A stretch of 64,000 nt of DNA from JAMZMI01 sp049115715 (GCA_049115715.1 JAGDZQ010000003.1:253824-317823); one strand, 5' to 3'. Counted from the first letter of the stretch, positions 50,799 through 60,113 are shown. Notes: generated by a model not told the origin, from the letters alone. Translations and numbers: made by a program.

Positions 50799-51899
50799 TT
50801 ATTGGGTGATCTTGATCTTCCCTACACTTTCTATTCTCTTCAGTGCCAATTTAAGCGCTGCTTCGTGTGTAGTTGCATCGTTATTCGCTGCAAAGTTCAG
50901 AACATCTGAGCAAACATCATAAATTCTTTCGGTTTGCTCTAAAACTTTTTCTCTATTGTAGCTTCCCTGTTGTTCATAGTAGACATTGGTGATGCCCCCT
51001 GAATTGATCAAAAAGTCTGGTGCATACACTATCCCTCTGTCTTTCAATCTTATCCCATCGAGCTGCTCATCGTCCAATTGATTATTGGCAGCTCCGGCCA
51101 CAATCTGGCATTTCAAGCTTGAAATGGTGCTTTTGTTGAGAGTAGCCCCTAGTGCACATGGTGCATAAATATCCATGTCGAAGTTGTAGACTTCCTCTGG
51201 TGCGACCACTGATACCGAGCTGTGCTTGTTTACAACTGCGTCTATTTTATCTTGAAAAATATCTGAAATAAAAACTTGTGCTCCGTCTTTGATTAAGTGA
51301 TCCACCAAATACGATCCCACATGACCTGCTCCTTGTACAAGCACTCTTTTGCCTTTCAATGAATCTGAACCGTAGGCATATTTTGCGCTTGCTTTCATAC
51401 CGATATAAACACCATAGGCAGTGACAGGGCTTGGATCGCCACTTCCTCCCATACTCTCAGGAATTCCCGTTACGAATGGGGTTTCCATGCGAACGTATTC
51501 CATATCTCGAGATGTCATGTTTACATCTTCAGCCGTCCAATACTTACCGCATAGACTGTTCACAAATTTTCCAAAACGACGCATGAGCATTTCGTCTTTG
51601 ATTTTTCTTGCATCACCAATAATTACTGCTTTGCCTCCTCCTATATTCAATCCTGCTATGGCGTTCTTGAATGTCATACCTCTAGACAACCTAAGTGCGT
51701 CTTTAATGGCTTCTTCCTCGGATTGATAATTCCACATGCGTGTGCCGCCCATTCCGGGACCTAAAACTGTATTGTGAATGGCAATGATTGCCTTAAGTCC
51801 TGTGGCATCATCTTGACAAAAAACTAACTGCTCGTGATCCATTTGAGACATGCTCTCAAAAATTCCACTCTTCTGAACCTGGGGTTGGGTATCTATCAT
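50799..51899 (-). CDS. Leu/Val/Phe-type amino acid dehydrogenase
   Basis: The ATG at 51899 (MIDTQPQVQKSGIFESMSQM) is preferred over a TTG 27 bases upstream. The 366-residue enzyme has the catalytic Lys in GLNIGGGKAVIIGDARK, the conserved GDPSPVTAYGVYIGMKAS region, and the NAD-binding VLVQGAGHVGSYLVDHLIKD. It fits leucine dehydrogenase, which interconverts branched-chain amino and 2-oxo acids with NAD; this start and length are standard for that group. It lies upstream of nusB on the same strand. Confidence 0.9.
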   Translation of the reverse strand: MIDTQPQVQKSGIFESMSQMDHEQLVFCQDDATGLKAIIAIHNTVLGPGMGGTRMWNYQSEEEAIKDALRLSRGMTFKNAIAGLNIGGGKAVIIGDARKIKDEMLMRRFGKFVNSLCGKYWTAEDVNMTSRDMEYVRMETPFVTGIPESMGGSGDPSPVTAYGVYIGMKASAKYAYGSDSLKGKRVLVQGAGHVGSYLVDHLIKDGAQVFISDIFQDKIDAVVNKHSSVSVVAPEEVYNFDMDIYAPCALGATLNKSTISSLKCQIVAGAANNQLDDEQLDGIRLKDRGIVYAPDFLINSGGITNVYYEQQGSYNREKVLEQTERIYDVCSDVLNFAANNDATTHEAALKLALKRIESVGKIKITQ

Positions 51900-52075
51900 A
51901 ATATACTGTTTATTTGCTTGATACAATAACTTACTAGTTCGTAGAAAGGGTCATTCAATATTGAGAATAGCTTCTCTATTTGATCGAAAAGGCACTCCTG
52001 ACGAACATCAACAATGGCTAAAATTAGTTGTTTTCGTAGTAATAACTATTTCAGTTCAGCATCGTTTTAACCTCA

Positions 52076-53869
52076 GTGAAAGACCTAGCGCACCTCAATA
52101 AATATCTCAAAAAATACAAATGGCATTTGATTCTTGGGACGATTTTTATAATCATCTCCAACTTCTTTGGCATTATACCCGCAGTGGTTGTAAGATATTC
52201 TTTTGACCTTCTTCAAAATTCTTTTAAAATTTTTCAATCTTTTGATGGTTTCGAGCTTCAATCTGAGCCATTTGACATGATAACTTCCAGTGTTCTGATC
52301 CTTGGAGTGATCATTTTGGTATCAGCTCTACTGAGAGGAGTTTTCATGTTTTTCATGCGACAAACGATTATCGTCATGTCGAGATTAATTGAATATGATC
52401 TAAAAAATGAGATTTACCATCACTATCAGATGCTCCCTTTGAGTTTCTACAGACGAAACAATACGGGAGACCTCATGGCGAGGATTTCTGAGGATGTAAG
52501 TAAAGTCAGAATGTATGTAGGGCCGGCTATTATGTATGGCGTCAATTTGGTCACCTTGTTCGCAATGGTAATTCCATACATGATTTATATAAATCCTACC
52601 TTGACGCTTTACTCCCTGATCCCGCTTCCGCTATTGTCTCTAAGTATTTATTTCGTAAATAATATCATCAATAAGCGATCTGAAGAAATTCAAGAAAGTC
52701 TTTCGGGTCTTTCAACCTTCGTACAGGAGGCTTTTTCGGGCATCCGGGTCATTAAGTCTTTTGGAAGGGAGCAAGACACTTATGAGGAGTTTGAAAAAAC
52801 GAGCAACAACTATAAGGACAAATCTTTGAAGCTTGCATTCGTGCAGTCGCTGTTTTTCCCGTTGATCATGGGACTAATAGGACTAAGCGTAATCATAACC
52901 GTGTACGTAGGATCTGTAGAAGTTTTCAATGGGTCTGTAAGTACGGGTAACATTGCTGAGTTCATTATCTATGTAAATATGCTCACATGGCCTGTTGCGT
53001 CTCTTGGATGGATCACAAGTATCATACAGCGTGCTGCCGCATCCCAGAAACGGATCAATGAATTTCTAGATACCAAAAATGATATTGTCTCAACCGATAA
53101 TCTTGAGGTGGATATCAAAGGCAAAGTGGTCTTTGAAAATGTGTCTTTCACCTATCCTGATTCTGGTATAGAGGCACTGAAAAATATCTCTTTTGAAGTT
53201 AATCCAGGAGAATCCATTGCTGTCATTGGAACTACAGGATCTGGAAAATCTACCATTGCAAACCTGATTTGCAGGATGTATGATGTGGATACCGGAAGCA
53301 TTGAGGTAGACGATGAAAATATCAAAAAGTACAGCCTCGACAGCATCAGAAGCCAGGTTGGATATGTTCCTCAGGATGTGTTCTTGTTTTCTGACAGTAT
53401 TGGTGAAAATATCGCGTTTGGCATGGGTGAAATGTCAGATGAGCAAATAAAGAAGGCCGCCGCTGATGCGGATCTTTTGGAGAATATCGACCGCTTCCCT
53501 AATGGGTTCGAAACCATGGTAGGGGAGCGAGGCATCACTCTTTCTGGTGGACAAAAGCAACGAGTCTCTATTGCCAGAGCTATCGCACGTGAGCCTAAGA
53601 TTTTGATCTTGGATGATGCTCTTTCTGCAGTCGATACTAAAACAGAAAATACCATTCTCAATGCCATGGCGCGTATCATGAAAGGCCGTACATCGGTTGT
53701 AATTTCTCATCGCGTTTCTTCTGCAAAGCTGGCAGATAAAATTATTGTGCTAGATGATGGATATGTGGTAGAAAAAGGTTCGCATGAGTCGTTACTGGAA
53801 AGTGGCGGGGTTTACAAAGAGCTTCACGACAAACAACTGCAGGGAGAATCTGAAGAGGCGGAAGTTTGA
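52076..53869 (+). CDS. ABC exporter half-transporter, degenerate-type ATPase (YheI/BmrC-like)
   Basis: The 597-residue protein (GTG start) has six membrane helices (from LILGTIFIIISNFFGIIPAV to about residue 310) and a C-terminal ATPase. Walker A is GTTGSGKST, the signature is LSGGQKQRVSIARA, and the H-loop is VISHRVSS. Walker B reads ILILDDALSAVD: Asp replaces the catalytic Glu, a feature of the degenerate-site subunit of heterodimeric exporters such as YheI/BmrC and LmrC. The substrate is unknown. A truncated haemoglobin gene follows immediately. The probable partner is encoded at 57186-58952. Confidence 0.88.
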   Translation: MKDLAHLNKYLKKYKWHLILGTIFIIISNFFGIIPAVVVRYSFDLLQNSFKIFQSFDGFELQSEPFDMITSSVLILGVIILVSALLRGVFMFFMRQTIIVMSRLIEYDLKNEIYHHYQMLPLSFYRRNNTGDLMARISEDVSKVRMYVGPAIMYGVNLVTLFAMVIPYMIYINPTLTLYSLIPLPLLSLSIYFVNNIINKRSEEIQESLSGLSTFVQEAFSGIRVIKSFGREQDTYEEFEKTSNNYKDKSLKLAFVQSLFFPLIMGLIGLSVIITVYVGSVEVFNGSVSTGNIAEFIIYVNMLTWPVASLGWITSIIQRAAASQKRINEFLDTKNDIVSTDNLEVDIKGKVVFENVSFTYPDSGIEALKNISFEVNPGESIAVIGTTGSGKSTIANLICRMYDVDTGSIEVDDENIKKYSLDSIRSQVGYVPQDVFLFSDSIGENIAFGMGEMSDEQIKKAAADADLLENIDRFPNGFETMVGERGITLSGGQKQRVSIARAIAREPKILILDDALSAVDTKTENTILNAMARIMKGRTSVVISHRVSSAKLADKIIVLDDGYVVEKGSHESLLESGGVYKELHDKQLQGESEEAEV

Positions 53870-53870
53870 A

Positions 53871-54254
53871 ATGAGTAAATCTGACATTCTTACCAGAAAA
53901 GATGTAGAGTTACTTATCGACTCCTTTTACAAAAGAGTCGTGAAGGATGACATGATTGGTTTTTTCTTCAATGATGTGATTAGGCTTGACTGGCAAAAGC
54001 ATATTCCCGTGATGTATGATTTCTGGGAATCTGTTCTATTCCAAAAGCCTACTTACAGGGGAAATCCATTGCAAAAGCACCTTCACCTGCATCAGCTTCA
54101 TGCTCTGAAAAAGGAACACTTTGATCAATGGTTGCTGCTCTTCAGCAAAACACTTGATGACCTGTTTTGCGGAGAGAAGACGGAGCTGGCTAAAACGCGA
54201 GCATTGTCTATTGCTACTGTAATACAGATCAAAATTGCCGAAATTAGCAGTTAA
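53871..54254 (+). CDS. group III truncated haemoglobin
   Basis: 127 residues beginning at ATG 53871, one base after the ABC stop. The globin core shows FYKRVVKDDMIGFFFNDVIR and a proximal-His helix LHLHQLHALKKEHFDQWLLL, which matches the group III truncated haemoglobin pattern (H-F-D-x-W). Such proteins bind O2 or NO in the cytoplasm. It is probably cotranscribed with the ABC gene. An open frame upstream of 53871 lies inside the ABC gene and is ignored. Confidence 0.88.
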   Translation: MSKSDILTRKDVELLIDSFYKRVVKDDMIGFFFNDVIRLDWQKHIPVMYDFWESVLFQKPTYRGNPLQKHLHLHQLHALKKEHFDQWLLLFSKTLDDLFCGEKTELAKTRALSIATVIQIKIAEISS

Positions 54255-54307
54255 GCCCCGCTTCTTTCTCATTCCAATCTCTTTTCAATAATGTTTAGCT
54301 TTGATGT

Positions 54308-54679
54308 ATGAGTAAGAAGGCCATACATATTACCCTAGCGATCATTTTCTTCCTTTTTGCGGCTGTTCAGTACAATGATCCCGACCCTCTCATCTGGATG
54401 TTGATATATGGATCAGTGGCACTAATTGCTATGCTGAAAGTTTATCTAAGTCAATTAAATTTCAGACCACTGCTGATCACATTAATAATTATTCTTTCGC
54501 TTTATGCGCTCTTTTACATTCCAGTCTTTATTGACTTTGTCGGAAATCCGGATAAGGCAGATTTACTTGGGAAAATGAAAGTATCAAAACCCTGGATAGA
54601 GGGAGCTAGAGAGTTCCTAGGCTTAATCATTGCTATCGGCGCTCTCGTCTATCTGAGAAGAGATAAGAAAATCAGATGA
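54308..54679 (+). CDS. TMEM220 family membrane protein
   Basis: 123 residues with four short helices (HITLAIIFFLFAAVQYNDPD, MLIYGSVALIAMLKVYL, LLITLIIILSLYALFYIPVF, EFLGLIIAIGALVYLRR) and the characteristic QYNDPDPLIWM turn of the transmembrane 220 family. The function is unknown. It follows the truncated haemoglobin by 53 bases. Confidence 0.8.
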   Translation: MSKKAIHITLAIIFFLFAAVQYNDPDPLIWMLIYGSVALIAMLKVYLSQLNFRPLLITLIIILSLYALFYIPVFIDFVGNPDKADLLGKMKVSKPWIEGAREFLGLIIAIGALVYLRRDKKIR

Positions 54680-54683
54680 GATT

Positions 54684-55076
54684 CTAGATCAATGTGATAG
54701 TCTTCGAAACCAGTTCTTCACCATCCAAGAGGATTGAAAGTTTCCAATCTCCAAGTTTATCTTCCACTGGTTCCCATATCGTATCACCTAAAAAGAATTG
54801 AAAGGGATTGTGCTTGACTCTAAAAGTGTCTTGAAAAGGCGGCTCAACATTTCCCTCTGCGTCTTCAAATGGAGGGTGATCAATCTTAAACTCCAAATAC
54901 CTGCCCCGAGCTTTTTTGATCTCCACGATCATCCCAAACTCGACTCCCAAGTCAGCCTTTACTTCGGTGGTTAGCTCTTTGAATTTAGGTAAGGCACTAC
55001 TCTCACGATCCCACTCTCTGTATTCCCCATAGTTGATAATATCTATTTCTATTGGGCGATTGTTTTTCTTTTTCAA
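54684..55076 (-). CDS. conserved protein of unknown function
   Basis: 130 residues, TTG start, no signal peptide. The sequence is beta-rich (IEIDIINYGEYREWDRESS, FRVKHNPFQFFLGDTIWEPV, DWKLSILLDGEELVSKTITL), suggesting an immunoglobulin-like or lipocalin-like fold. It may be related to the DUF3859 family, but I am not certain. It lies six bases after the DUF2007 gene stop and could be cotranscribed with it. Confidence 0.65.
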   Translation of the reverse strand: MKKKNNRPIEIDIINYGEYREWDRESSALPKFKELTTEVKADLGVEFGMIVEIKKARGRYLEFKIDHPPFEDAEGNVEPPFQDTFRVKHNPFQFFLGDTIWEPVEDKLGDWKLSILLDGEELVSKTITLI

Positions 55077-55082
55077 AATAAT

Positions 55083-55496
55083 CTAATCGTTATCAAACTC
55101 ATAACCGCATTTCTTACACTTATAGAGAGTCTTGTAGTAGAAAGGCCAAACCGTCATCAAAAAAGATACTACTGCGGCCAAAATACCTGTCAATCCTTTC
55201 ATTGAACGAAAACCTCCGTAAAGTTTTTGCGAGTGGCAGTTGGGGCACTTCAAAATTCTATCTTCACCATCGAGGTAGGGTGTACCTTCAATTTCTGACA
55301 TGATCTGTAAGGCTTTTACTTTGTCTTCATCCCTTACCTTAAGTTTAATCCCTCCTACTGAAATGTTATAAAGAGGATTTAGACCCACGACATTCTCATC
55401 AAATAAAACCGAGATGACTCCCTCACTCTCCAAGCGGCTCTTTAGAAGATGCGCATCAATTGAATTATCAAACGCCCTTAAAGTAATCAAATTCAT
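55083..55496 (-). CDS. DUF2007 protein with zinc ribbon and membrane helix
   Basis: 137 residues. The N-terminal half is DUF2007 (LKSRLESEGVISVLFDENVV, ISVGGIKLKVRDEDKVKALQ), a putative signal-transducing fold. The C-terminal half has a split zinc ribbon, CPNCHSQK then KCKKCGYEF, with a helix (GILAAVVSFLMTVWPFYY) between the two Cys pairs. Upstream is the lactonase-like gene, and downstream a hypothetical gene on the same strand. Confidence 0.85.
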   Translation of the reverse strand: MNLITLRAFDNSIDAHLLKSRLESEGVISVLFDENVVGLNPLYNISVGGIKLKVRDEDKVKALQIMSEIEGTPYLDGEDRILKCPNCHSQKLYGGFRSMKGLTGILAAVVSFLMTVWPFYYKTLYKCKKCGYEFDND

Positions 55497-55511
55497 TTCT
55501 CACAAGAATAT

Positions 55512-56636
55512 TTACCGCGATTTAATAAACCTAATCCCTTGAGGAGCAAGAGGGGTTTGTACTTCTCCAACTTTTTCGAAGAAGCCAGTGGAATAGTCTA
55601 TTTTCAAGATGCTGATTTGATTATCGTTTTTGTTAGCAACAAGAATAAAATCCCCGCTTGGATCAATTCCAAAAGCTCTTGGCCAATCTCCACCACACGA
55701 CTTAGTTCCTGCAAACACCAGTGCTCCAGTCTCTGGAATAATCTTGCACACTGCCAAGGAATTGTGGCCTCTATTGGATGCGTATAGGTATTTGCCATTT
55801 GGTGTAATATGAATGTCTGCTGACTTGTTAAAATCATTAAACCCATCAGGTAGCGTACTTACAGTATTGATGGTGTCTTTTAGACCGTTCTTCGAATCAA
55901 TCTGAAATCCTGTGACATAGCCAGTTAACTCATGAAGAACATAAGCATATTTTCCATTTGGATGCACAACAGCGTGTCTAGGCCCTCCTCCAGGTTTAAT
56001 ATAGCCATTGTATTGATCTGGCGCCAAAGTCAAATCTCCAGCTTCATCTATAGCATACACCATCACTTTATCTATGCCCAAATCCGGAACGAGAATCAAA
56101 TTACTATTTGGGACAGGGAGTACTTGATGCACATGCGAAGATTCCTGCCTACTTGTATTGATACTTGAGCCAGTGTGTTGATGCTGAGATTTCAGTTCTC
56201 CAATCGAGCCATTTTCGTTTAAGCCGAATGTGGCCAAACTTCCTGAAGAGTAGTAACCGACAATGAGAAACTGACCGTCATTGGATACGCTCACGTGGCA
56301 AGCCCCTTTCCCAACTTGTGGAACTTCATTGATAAGAGAAATAAAACCTGACTTAGTATCTACTTTGAACGCGGAAATTTTCTCTCCATTGATACTATAA
56401 AGCACTTCTTTCGTAGAATCCATGGCCAGATATCCTGACGATACCACTGCAGAGTCTCTGACTATTTCGCTCAACTCACCTTTAGATGGCACCCAATTAT
56501 AAATGCCAATTCCACTTCCATCTTTCGAATCACCAGATGCCACATATACGAAATAAGAACTCTCTTTTGGCGCTTCTTTCTGGCAAGCGAAAAAGACAGT
56601 AGCAGTAAATAAAAGGAGTAAAAGTTTCTTCATCAT
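55512..56636 (-). CDS. lactonase-type beta-propeller lipoprotein
   Basis: The ATG at 56636 (MMKKLLLLLFTATVFFACQ) gives a lipobox; a much longer open frame would overlap the preceding gene and is rejected. The 374-residue product is a seven-bladed propeller of the 6-phosphogluconolactonase (Pgl/YkgB) family, e.g. GKGACHVSVSNDGQFLIVG, GGPRHAVVHPNGKYAYVLHE and DWPRAFGIDPSGDFILVANK. A lipoprotein is unlikely to act on cytosolic 6-phosphogluconolactone, so another lactone or a structural role is possible. It follows the 56641 gene after four bases. Confidence 0.85.
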   Translation of the reverse strand: MMKKLLLLLFTATVFFACQKEAPKESSYFVYVASGDSKDGSGIGIYNWVPSKGELSEIVRDSAVVSSGYLAMDSTKEVLYSINGEKISAFKVDTKSGFISLINEVPQVGKGACHVSVSNDGQFLIVGYYSSGSLATFGLNENGSIGELKSQHQHTGSSINTSRQESSHVHQVLPVPNSNLILVPDLGIDKVMVYAIDEAGDLTLAPDQYNGYIKPGGGPRHAVVHPNGKYAYVLHELTGYVTGFQIDSKNGLKDTINTVSTLPDGFNDFNKSADIHITPNGKYLYASNRGHNSLAVCKIIPETGALVFAGTKSCGGDWPRAFGIDPSGDFILVANKNDNQISILKIDYSTGFFEKVGEVQTPLAPQGIRFIKSR

Positions 56637-56640
56637 TTTT

Positions 56641-57189
56641 TTATTTAACCCAGCCTTCCAATGACATGGAATTGTCCTGATAATGTATCTCAAAAAAGTA
56701 ATCTCGTAGTTCAAACCCATCTTCCTGCGCTTTCGCATGAAGCATAGACTCAAGTTGCTCTGCCTTAGGGCGTACCAATGGGTGCATGCTTAGAAAAACG
56801 ACGTATCGAGTCTTGGATTCAAATTCTCTAACGTCGAAATCAACGGGTATTTCGGCCATATCTTCTTTCAGTACTATTCCCACAAACTGATCAATTTCAT
56901 TCCCAGCAAGGGAGTCTTGAAGATACGTAACCGCCGCAAGTTCACCGTCGATTTGATTGCTGGCAATCAGTTCTCGACTTTTAACAAATTGCTCTTCGAT
57001 CACTTTGTCCGTGTATCTGGTCTTGAACTGCTTGCCAACCATTGTTCGTTTAATTGGCTCTAGTTTATAGACTTCTACGGGCTCAAATCCTCCAAGATTG
57101 TCATAAACGTGATAGAGACTGCTGCCAATTACTACCAAAGAGACGAGTATAATAATGGCGTAAACGAGCCTCATGTTTTTAGTTCTCAT
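56641..57189 (-). CDS. membrane-anchored protein of unknown function in the ABC operon
   Basis: 182 residues: an N-terminal helix (MRLVYAIIILVSLVVIGSSL) followed by an outside-facing domain of about 150 residues. The domain is acidic and mixed alpha-beta (KTRYVVFLSMHPLVRPKAEQ, HYQDNSMSLEGWVK). I recognise no family. It overlaps the ABC transporter stop as ATGA at 57186-57189, so it is translationally coupled to that exporter and may assist it. Confidence 0.7.
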   Translation of the reverse strand: MRTKNMRLVYAIIILVSLVVIGSSLYHVYDNLGGFEPVEVYKLEPIKRTMVGKQFKTRYTDKVIEEQFVKSRELIASNQIDGELAAVTYLQDSLAGNEIDQFVGIVLKEDMAEIPVDFDVREFESKTRYVVFLSMHPLVRPKAEQLESMLHAKAQEDGFELRDYFFEIHYQDNSMSLEGWVK

Positions 57190-58952
57190 ATAGATGCTAC
57201 TTCCTTGTATTGCATTTGATGAAGCTGGGCGTAGGAGCCTTCTTTTCGAAGCAATTCATCATGGGTTCCTTCTTCTATAATCTCTCCTTTGTCCAAAACT
57301 AAGATTTTATTTGCATTCTGAATGGTTGATAGCCTATGTGCGATCACAATAGAGGTACGTCCTTTCATCATTTGCTGTATGGCAGATTGGATCAGCTCTT
57401 CTGTTTCCGTATCTACAGAGGACGTGGCTTCATCTAATACGATAATTTTAGGATCGTAAACCATAGCTCTTACAAAGGAGATCAGTTGTCTTTGGCCTAC
57501 AGACAGAGTCGCTCCTCGCTCCATTACATTATAATCAAGACCTCCAGGTAGTCTGTCAATAAAGGTATTGGCTCCAACAAGTTGAGCGGCGGCTTCTACT
57601 TTCTCTCTGGAAATATCCGGATTGCGAAGCGTGATATTGTTGTAAATGCTATCTGAGAAAAGGAATACATCCTGCAAGACTACTGCTATGTGTTTTCTCA
57701 GATTTCCCAGATCATATTCTCTGACGCTGCGACCATCTAGTTGAATTTCGCCCTTGTTAATTTCATAAAATCGGTTGAGCAAATTGATAACCGAGGATTT
57801 ACCGGCTCCAGTGGCTCCAACCAAGGCGAGTATTTCGCCTTTCTTGACATCAAAATTGACATTTTTCAGCACCCAGTCTTCATCGTTGTAGGCAAACCAG
57901 ACATCTTTGAAGCTTACATCTCCGGCGATTTCATGAGGCTTGTGATCTCCATTGTCGGGAATGTGTTCTTCACTGTCCAGCAAATCCAAAATACGATTGG
58001 AACTGACTATGCCCATCTGAATAGTATTGAACCGATCTGCGATCTGGCGGATTGGTCTGAAAAACATCTGGATGTACATAATGAAGGCAATCAAAATTCC
58101 TAATGTGATTTCCTGACTAATAACTCCTGAGGCTCCCCACCAAACAACCAAACCGATACCGCCAGCCTGAATAATCTCCGCGACCGGGAAATAGATCGAA
58201 TAGTACATTACTGAGCGAATATTAGCCTTCTTATGTTCAGTATTGATTTCTTTGAACCTCTCGTACTCTCGTTTTTCGGCATTGAAAATCTGTACGATAT
58301 TCATTCCCGTGATATGCTCTTGCACGTATGTATTGAGATTGCTTACGGCTGTTCGCACTTCATTGAAAGAGATCTTCACTTTTTCCTTAAAGACGTAGGT
58401 GGCAAAGAGCAAAATCGGAAGCAATGCCAGACTAACGAGGGTCAGTTGCCAGCTCGTCCAGAACATCAAGCCAAGAATAACCAAAAGCTGAAGTACGTCC
58501 GCTACCATGCCGGCAATACCTGTACTGAATACCTCGGAGAGGGTCTCTATATCAGAGACATTTCGTGTAACGAGACGTCCGATTGGGGTTTTGTCAAAAA
58601 ACCTGAGTCGCAGGTTTTGAATATGATTGAAAAGCTTGATCCGAATATCCTTGATAATATACTGCCCCAGCCAACTGGAAATATAGGTGTGGTAGTATTG
58701 GGCAATCGACTGAGCAATCAGCAAAACAACCAAGATGATTGTCATGTTGACAAGTCCCTGGTAGTTTCCAAATGCTACATCTTCGTCGATCGTTTTCTGA
58801 ATAAGAAAGGGTCTTACGGGTGTTAAAATTGCTAATGCCAATGTCAAGAAAACAACGACATAAAACTGCTTGATGTATGGTTTTGCGAATTCAAAGAGCC
58901 TTCCTAGGATTTTGAGGTCTACGATGTTTCCACTTACTTTCTCTTTTTCCAA
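57186..58952 (-). CDS. ABC exporter half-transporter, canonical ATPase (YheH/BmrD-like)
   Basis: The 588-residue protein starts at TTG 58952 (an in-frame stop lies six bases upstream). It has six N-terminal helices, Walker A GATGAGKSS, signature LSVGQRQLISFVRA, Walker B IIVLDEATSSVD with the catalytic Glu, and H-loop VIAHRLST. The LSVGQRQLISF signature and TSSVDTETE follow the YheH/BmrD type, the consensus-site partner of YheI/BmrC. A pairing with the Asp-type subunit encoded at 52076-53869 is inferred. It follows truA by three bases and overlaps the small membrane gene as ATGA. Confidence 0.9.
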   Translation of the reverse strand: MEKEKVSGNIVDLKILGRLFEFAKPYIKQFYVVVFLTLALAILTPVRPFLIQKTIDEDVAFGNYQGLVNMTIILVVLLIAQSIAQYYHTYISSWLGQYIIKDIRIKLFNHIQNLRLRFFDKTPIGRLVTRNVSDIETLSEVFSTGIAGMVADVLQLLVILGLMFWTSWQLTLVSLALLPILLFATYVFKEKVKISFNEVRTAVSNLNTYVQEHITGMNIVQIFNAEKREYERFKEINTEHKKANIRSVMYYSIYFPVAEIIQAGGIGLVVWWGASGVISQEITLGILIAFIMYIQMFFRPIRQIADRFNTIQMGIVSSNRILDLLDSEEHIPDNGDHKPHEIAGDVSFKDVWFAYNDEDWVLKNVNFDVKKGEILALVGATGAGKSSVINLLNRFYEINKGEIQLDGRSVREYDLGNLRKHIAVVLQDVFLFSDSIYNNITLRNPDISREKVEAAAQLVGANTFIDRLPGGLDYNVMERGATLSVGQRQLISFVRAMVYDPKIIVLDEATSSVDTETEELIQSAIQQMMKGRTSIVIAHRLSTIQNANKILVLDKGEIIEEGTHDELLRKEGSYAQLHQMQYKEVASI

Positions 58953-58955
58953 AAT

Positions 58956-59702
58956 CTAATTGGTATAAATGTGGTCGGGGTAGTCAACAGCGGTCAAATA
59001 TAAACCTTCGGCTGGTACCGAGCGCCCTGCTGCTCTGCGATCTCCACTTTCTAAAACTTCTTTAAGTTGAGGCACTGTCATCTCTCCTTGGCCGACTTGT
59101 AATAGCGTGCCGACCATCGCCCTGACCATTCCTCTCAAAAACCTATTTGCGCTAACGTGGAAAATATGAGAACTGTTTGCCTCTTCCCACTGAATTGATT
59201 GAATATCACAATTAAAATGATTGACTTCTGTCTGAACTTTGCTGAACGCTTCGAAGTTTTTCCAACTCAAAATCAAATCGCACGCTTCTCGAATAGATTC
59301 AAGGTGTAAAGAGGCTGTGAAAAAATAGGATCCTCCTTGCTTAAAAGGGTCTTTCTTAGCATGTAAATGGTACTGATAGCTGCGTGATTCTGCATCGAAA
59401 CGGGCATGGGCTTCATCCTTGACTCTGACACAGGAATTGATAGCAATGGATTTTGGTAAAAAAGAGTTCATCTTATAAACCAGACGATTGGTATCAATGG
59501 GTTGATCCAGATCAAAGTGAGCGATTTGTTTCGTAGCATGAACACCTGTGTCTGTTCTTCCGCTTCCGAGGCATTCCAGGTTTTCTCTTAGTATGGTACT
59601 CAAAGCCTTATTTATCTCGGCTTGTACGGAGCTGGCATTGTTCTGAATCTGCCATCCGTGATAGTCTGTTCCCAAGTATGCTATGTCCAAAAAATATCGC
59701 AT
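58956..59702 (-). CDS. truA: tRNA pseudouridine(38-40) synthase
   Basis: TruA isomerises uridines 38-40 of tRNA anticodon stems. The ATG at 59702 gives the standard MRYFLDIAYLGTDYHGWQIQ; 13 further in-frame residues upstream are unlikely. The catalytic Asp is in GSGRTDTGVHATKQ near residue 55, and the C-terminal half has ANRFLRGMVRAMVGTLLQVG. Length 248 is normal. It is the first gene of the truA/ABC/56641/lactonase run. Confidence 0.95.
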   Translation of the reverse strand: MRYFLDIAYLGTDYHGWQIQNNASSVQAEINKALSTILRENLECLGSGRTDTGVHATKQIAHFDLDQPIDTNRLVYKMNSFLPKSIAINSCVRVKDEAHARFDAESRSYQYHLHAKKDPFKQGGSYFFTASLHLESIREACDLILSWKNFEAFSKVQTEVNHFNCDIQSIQWEEANSSHIFHVSANRFLRGMVRAMVGTLLQVGQGEMTVPQLKEVLESGDRRAAGRSVPAEGLYLTAVDYPDHIYTN

Positions 59703-59973
59703 CGTGCAAATTAACATGGAGTCGATGAAACATTTATACAAATGTTGGCTCCCTCCTTTTACTATGCTGGTATTTTAGAGTGATTTCTAGTGCTATTTCA
59801 CATTAGCCAGACCCAAAGTTTGTTGAAATGCAGTAGAGTAGAGGGTTTCGACAATCAGGAAGACAGCTGGGAATGGCTGACGTTTTTTTACATAATTATA
59901 AGTCGAATTCAGATTAGTAGGGTAATTGCGGAACTCCCCATTGTAATTTTGGATTACCAAACTCCTACATAAC

Positions 59974-60113
59974 ATGAAACATTTCAATTTCTTGTTTTAG
60001 CTCTTCTAGCTCTTGTTCTTACAGTTTCGTGCGATAGCGGTGACGATGACGATGATAACACGAATGGAGGTGGAGATGGCACTGCTACTCTGCCAAAAGC
60101 ACAATGTCGTTAA
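59974..60113 (+). pseudogene. frameshifted, truncated lipoprotein remnant
   Basis: ATG 59974 starts MKHFNFLF, then a frame change of one base leads into LALLALVLTVSCDSG followed by DDDDDNTNGGGDG and a stop at 60111. Together these form a classic lipoprotein signal with an acidic, glycine-rich linker, but the rest of the protein is missing. Confidence 0.55.

Noticed and set aside
53784..53870. Longer N-terminus for the truncated haemoglobin
   Set aside because: It overlaps the ABC exporter end in another frame and adds residues not seen in the globin family.
56637..56753. Extended start for the lactonase-like lipoprotein
   Set aside because: It would overlap the preceding gene and hide the clear lipoprotein leader.
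58233..58826. 197-residue open frame antisense to an ABC exporter
   Set aside because: Shadow frame over conserved membrane helices on the other strand.
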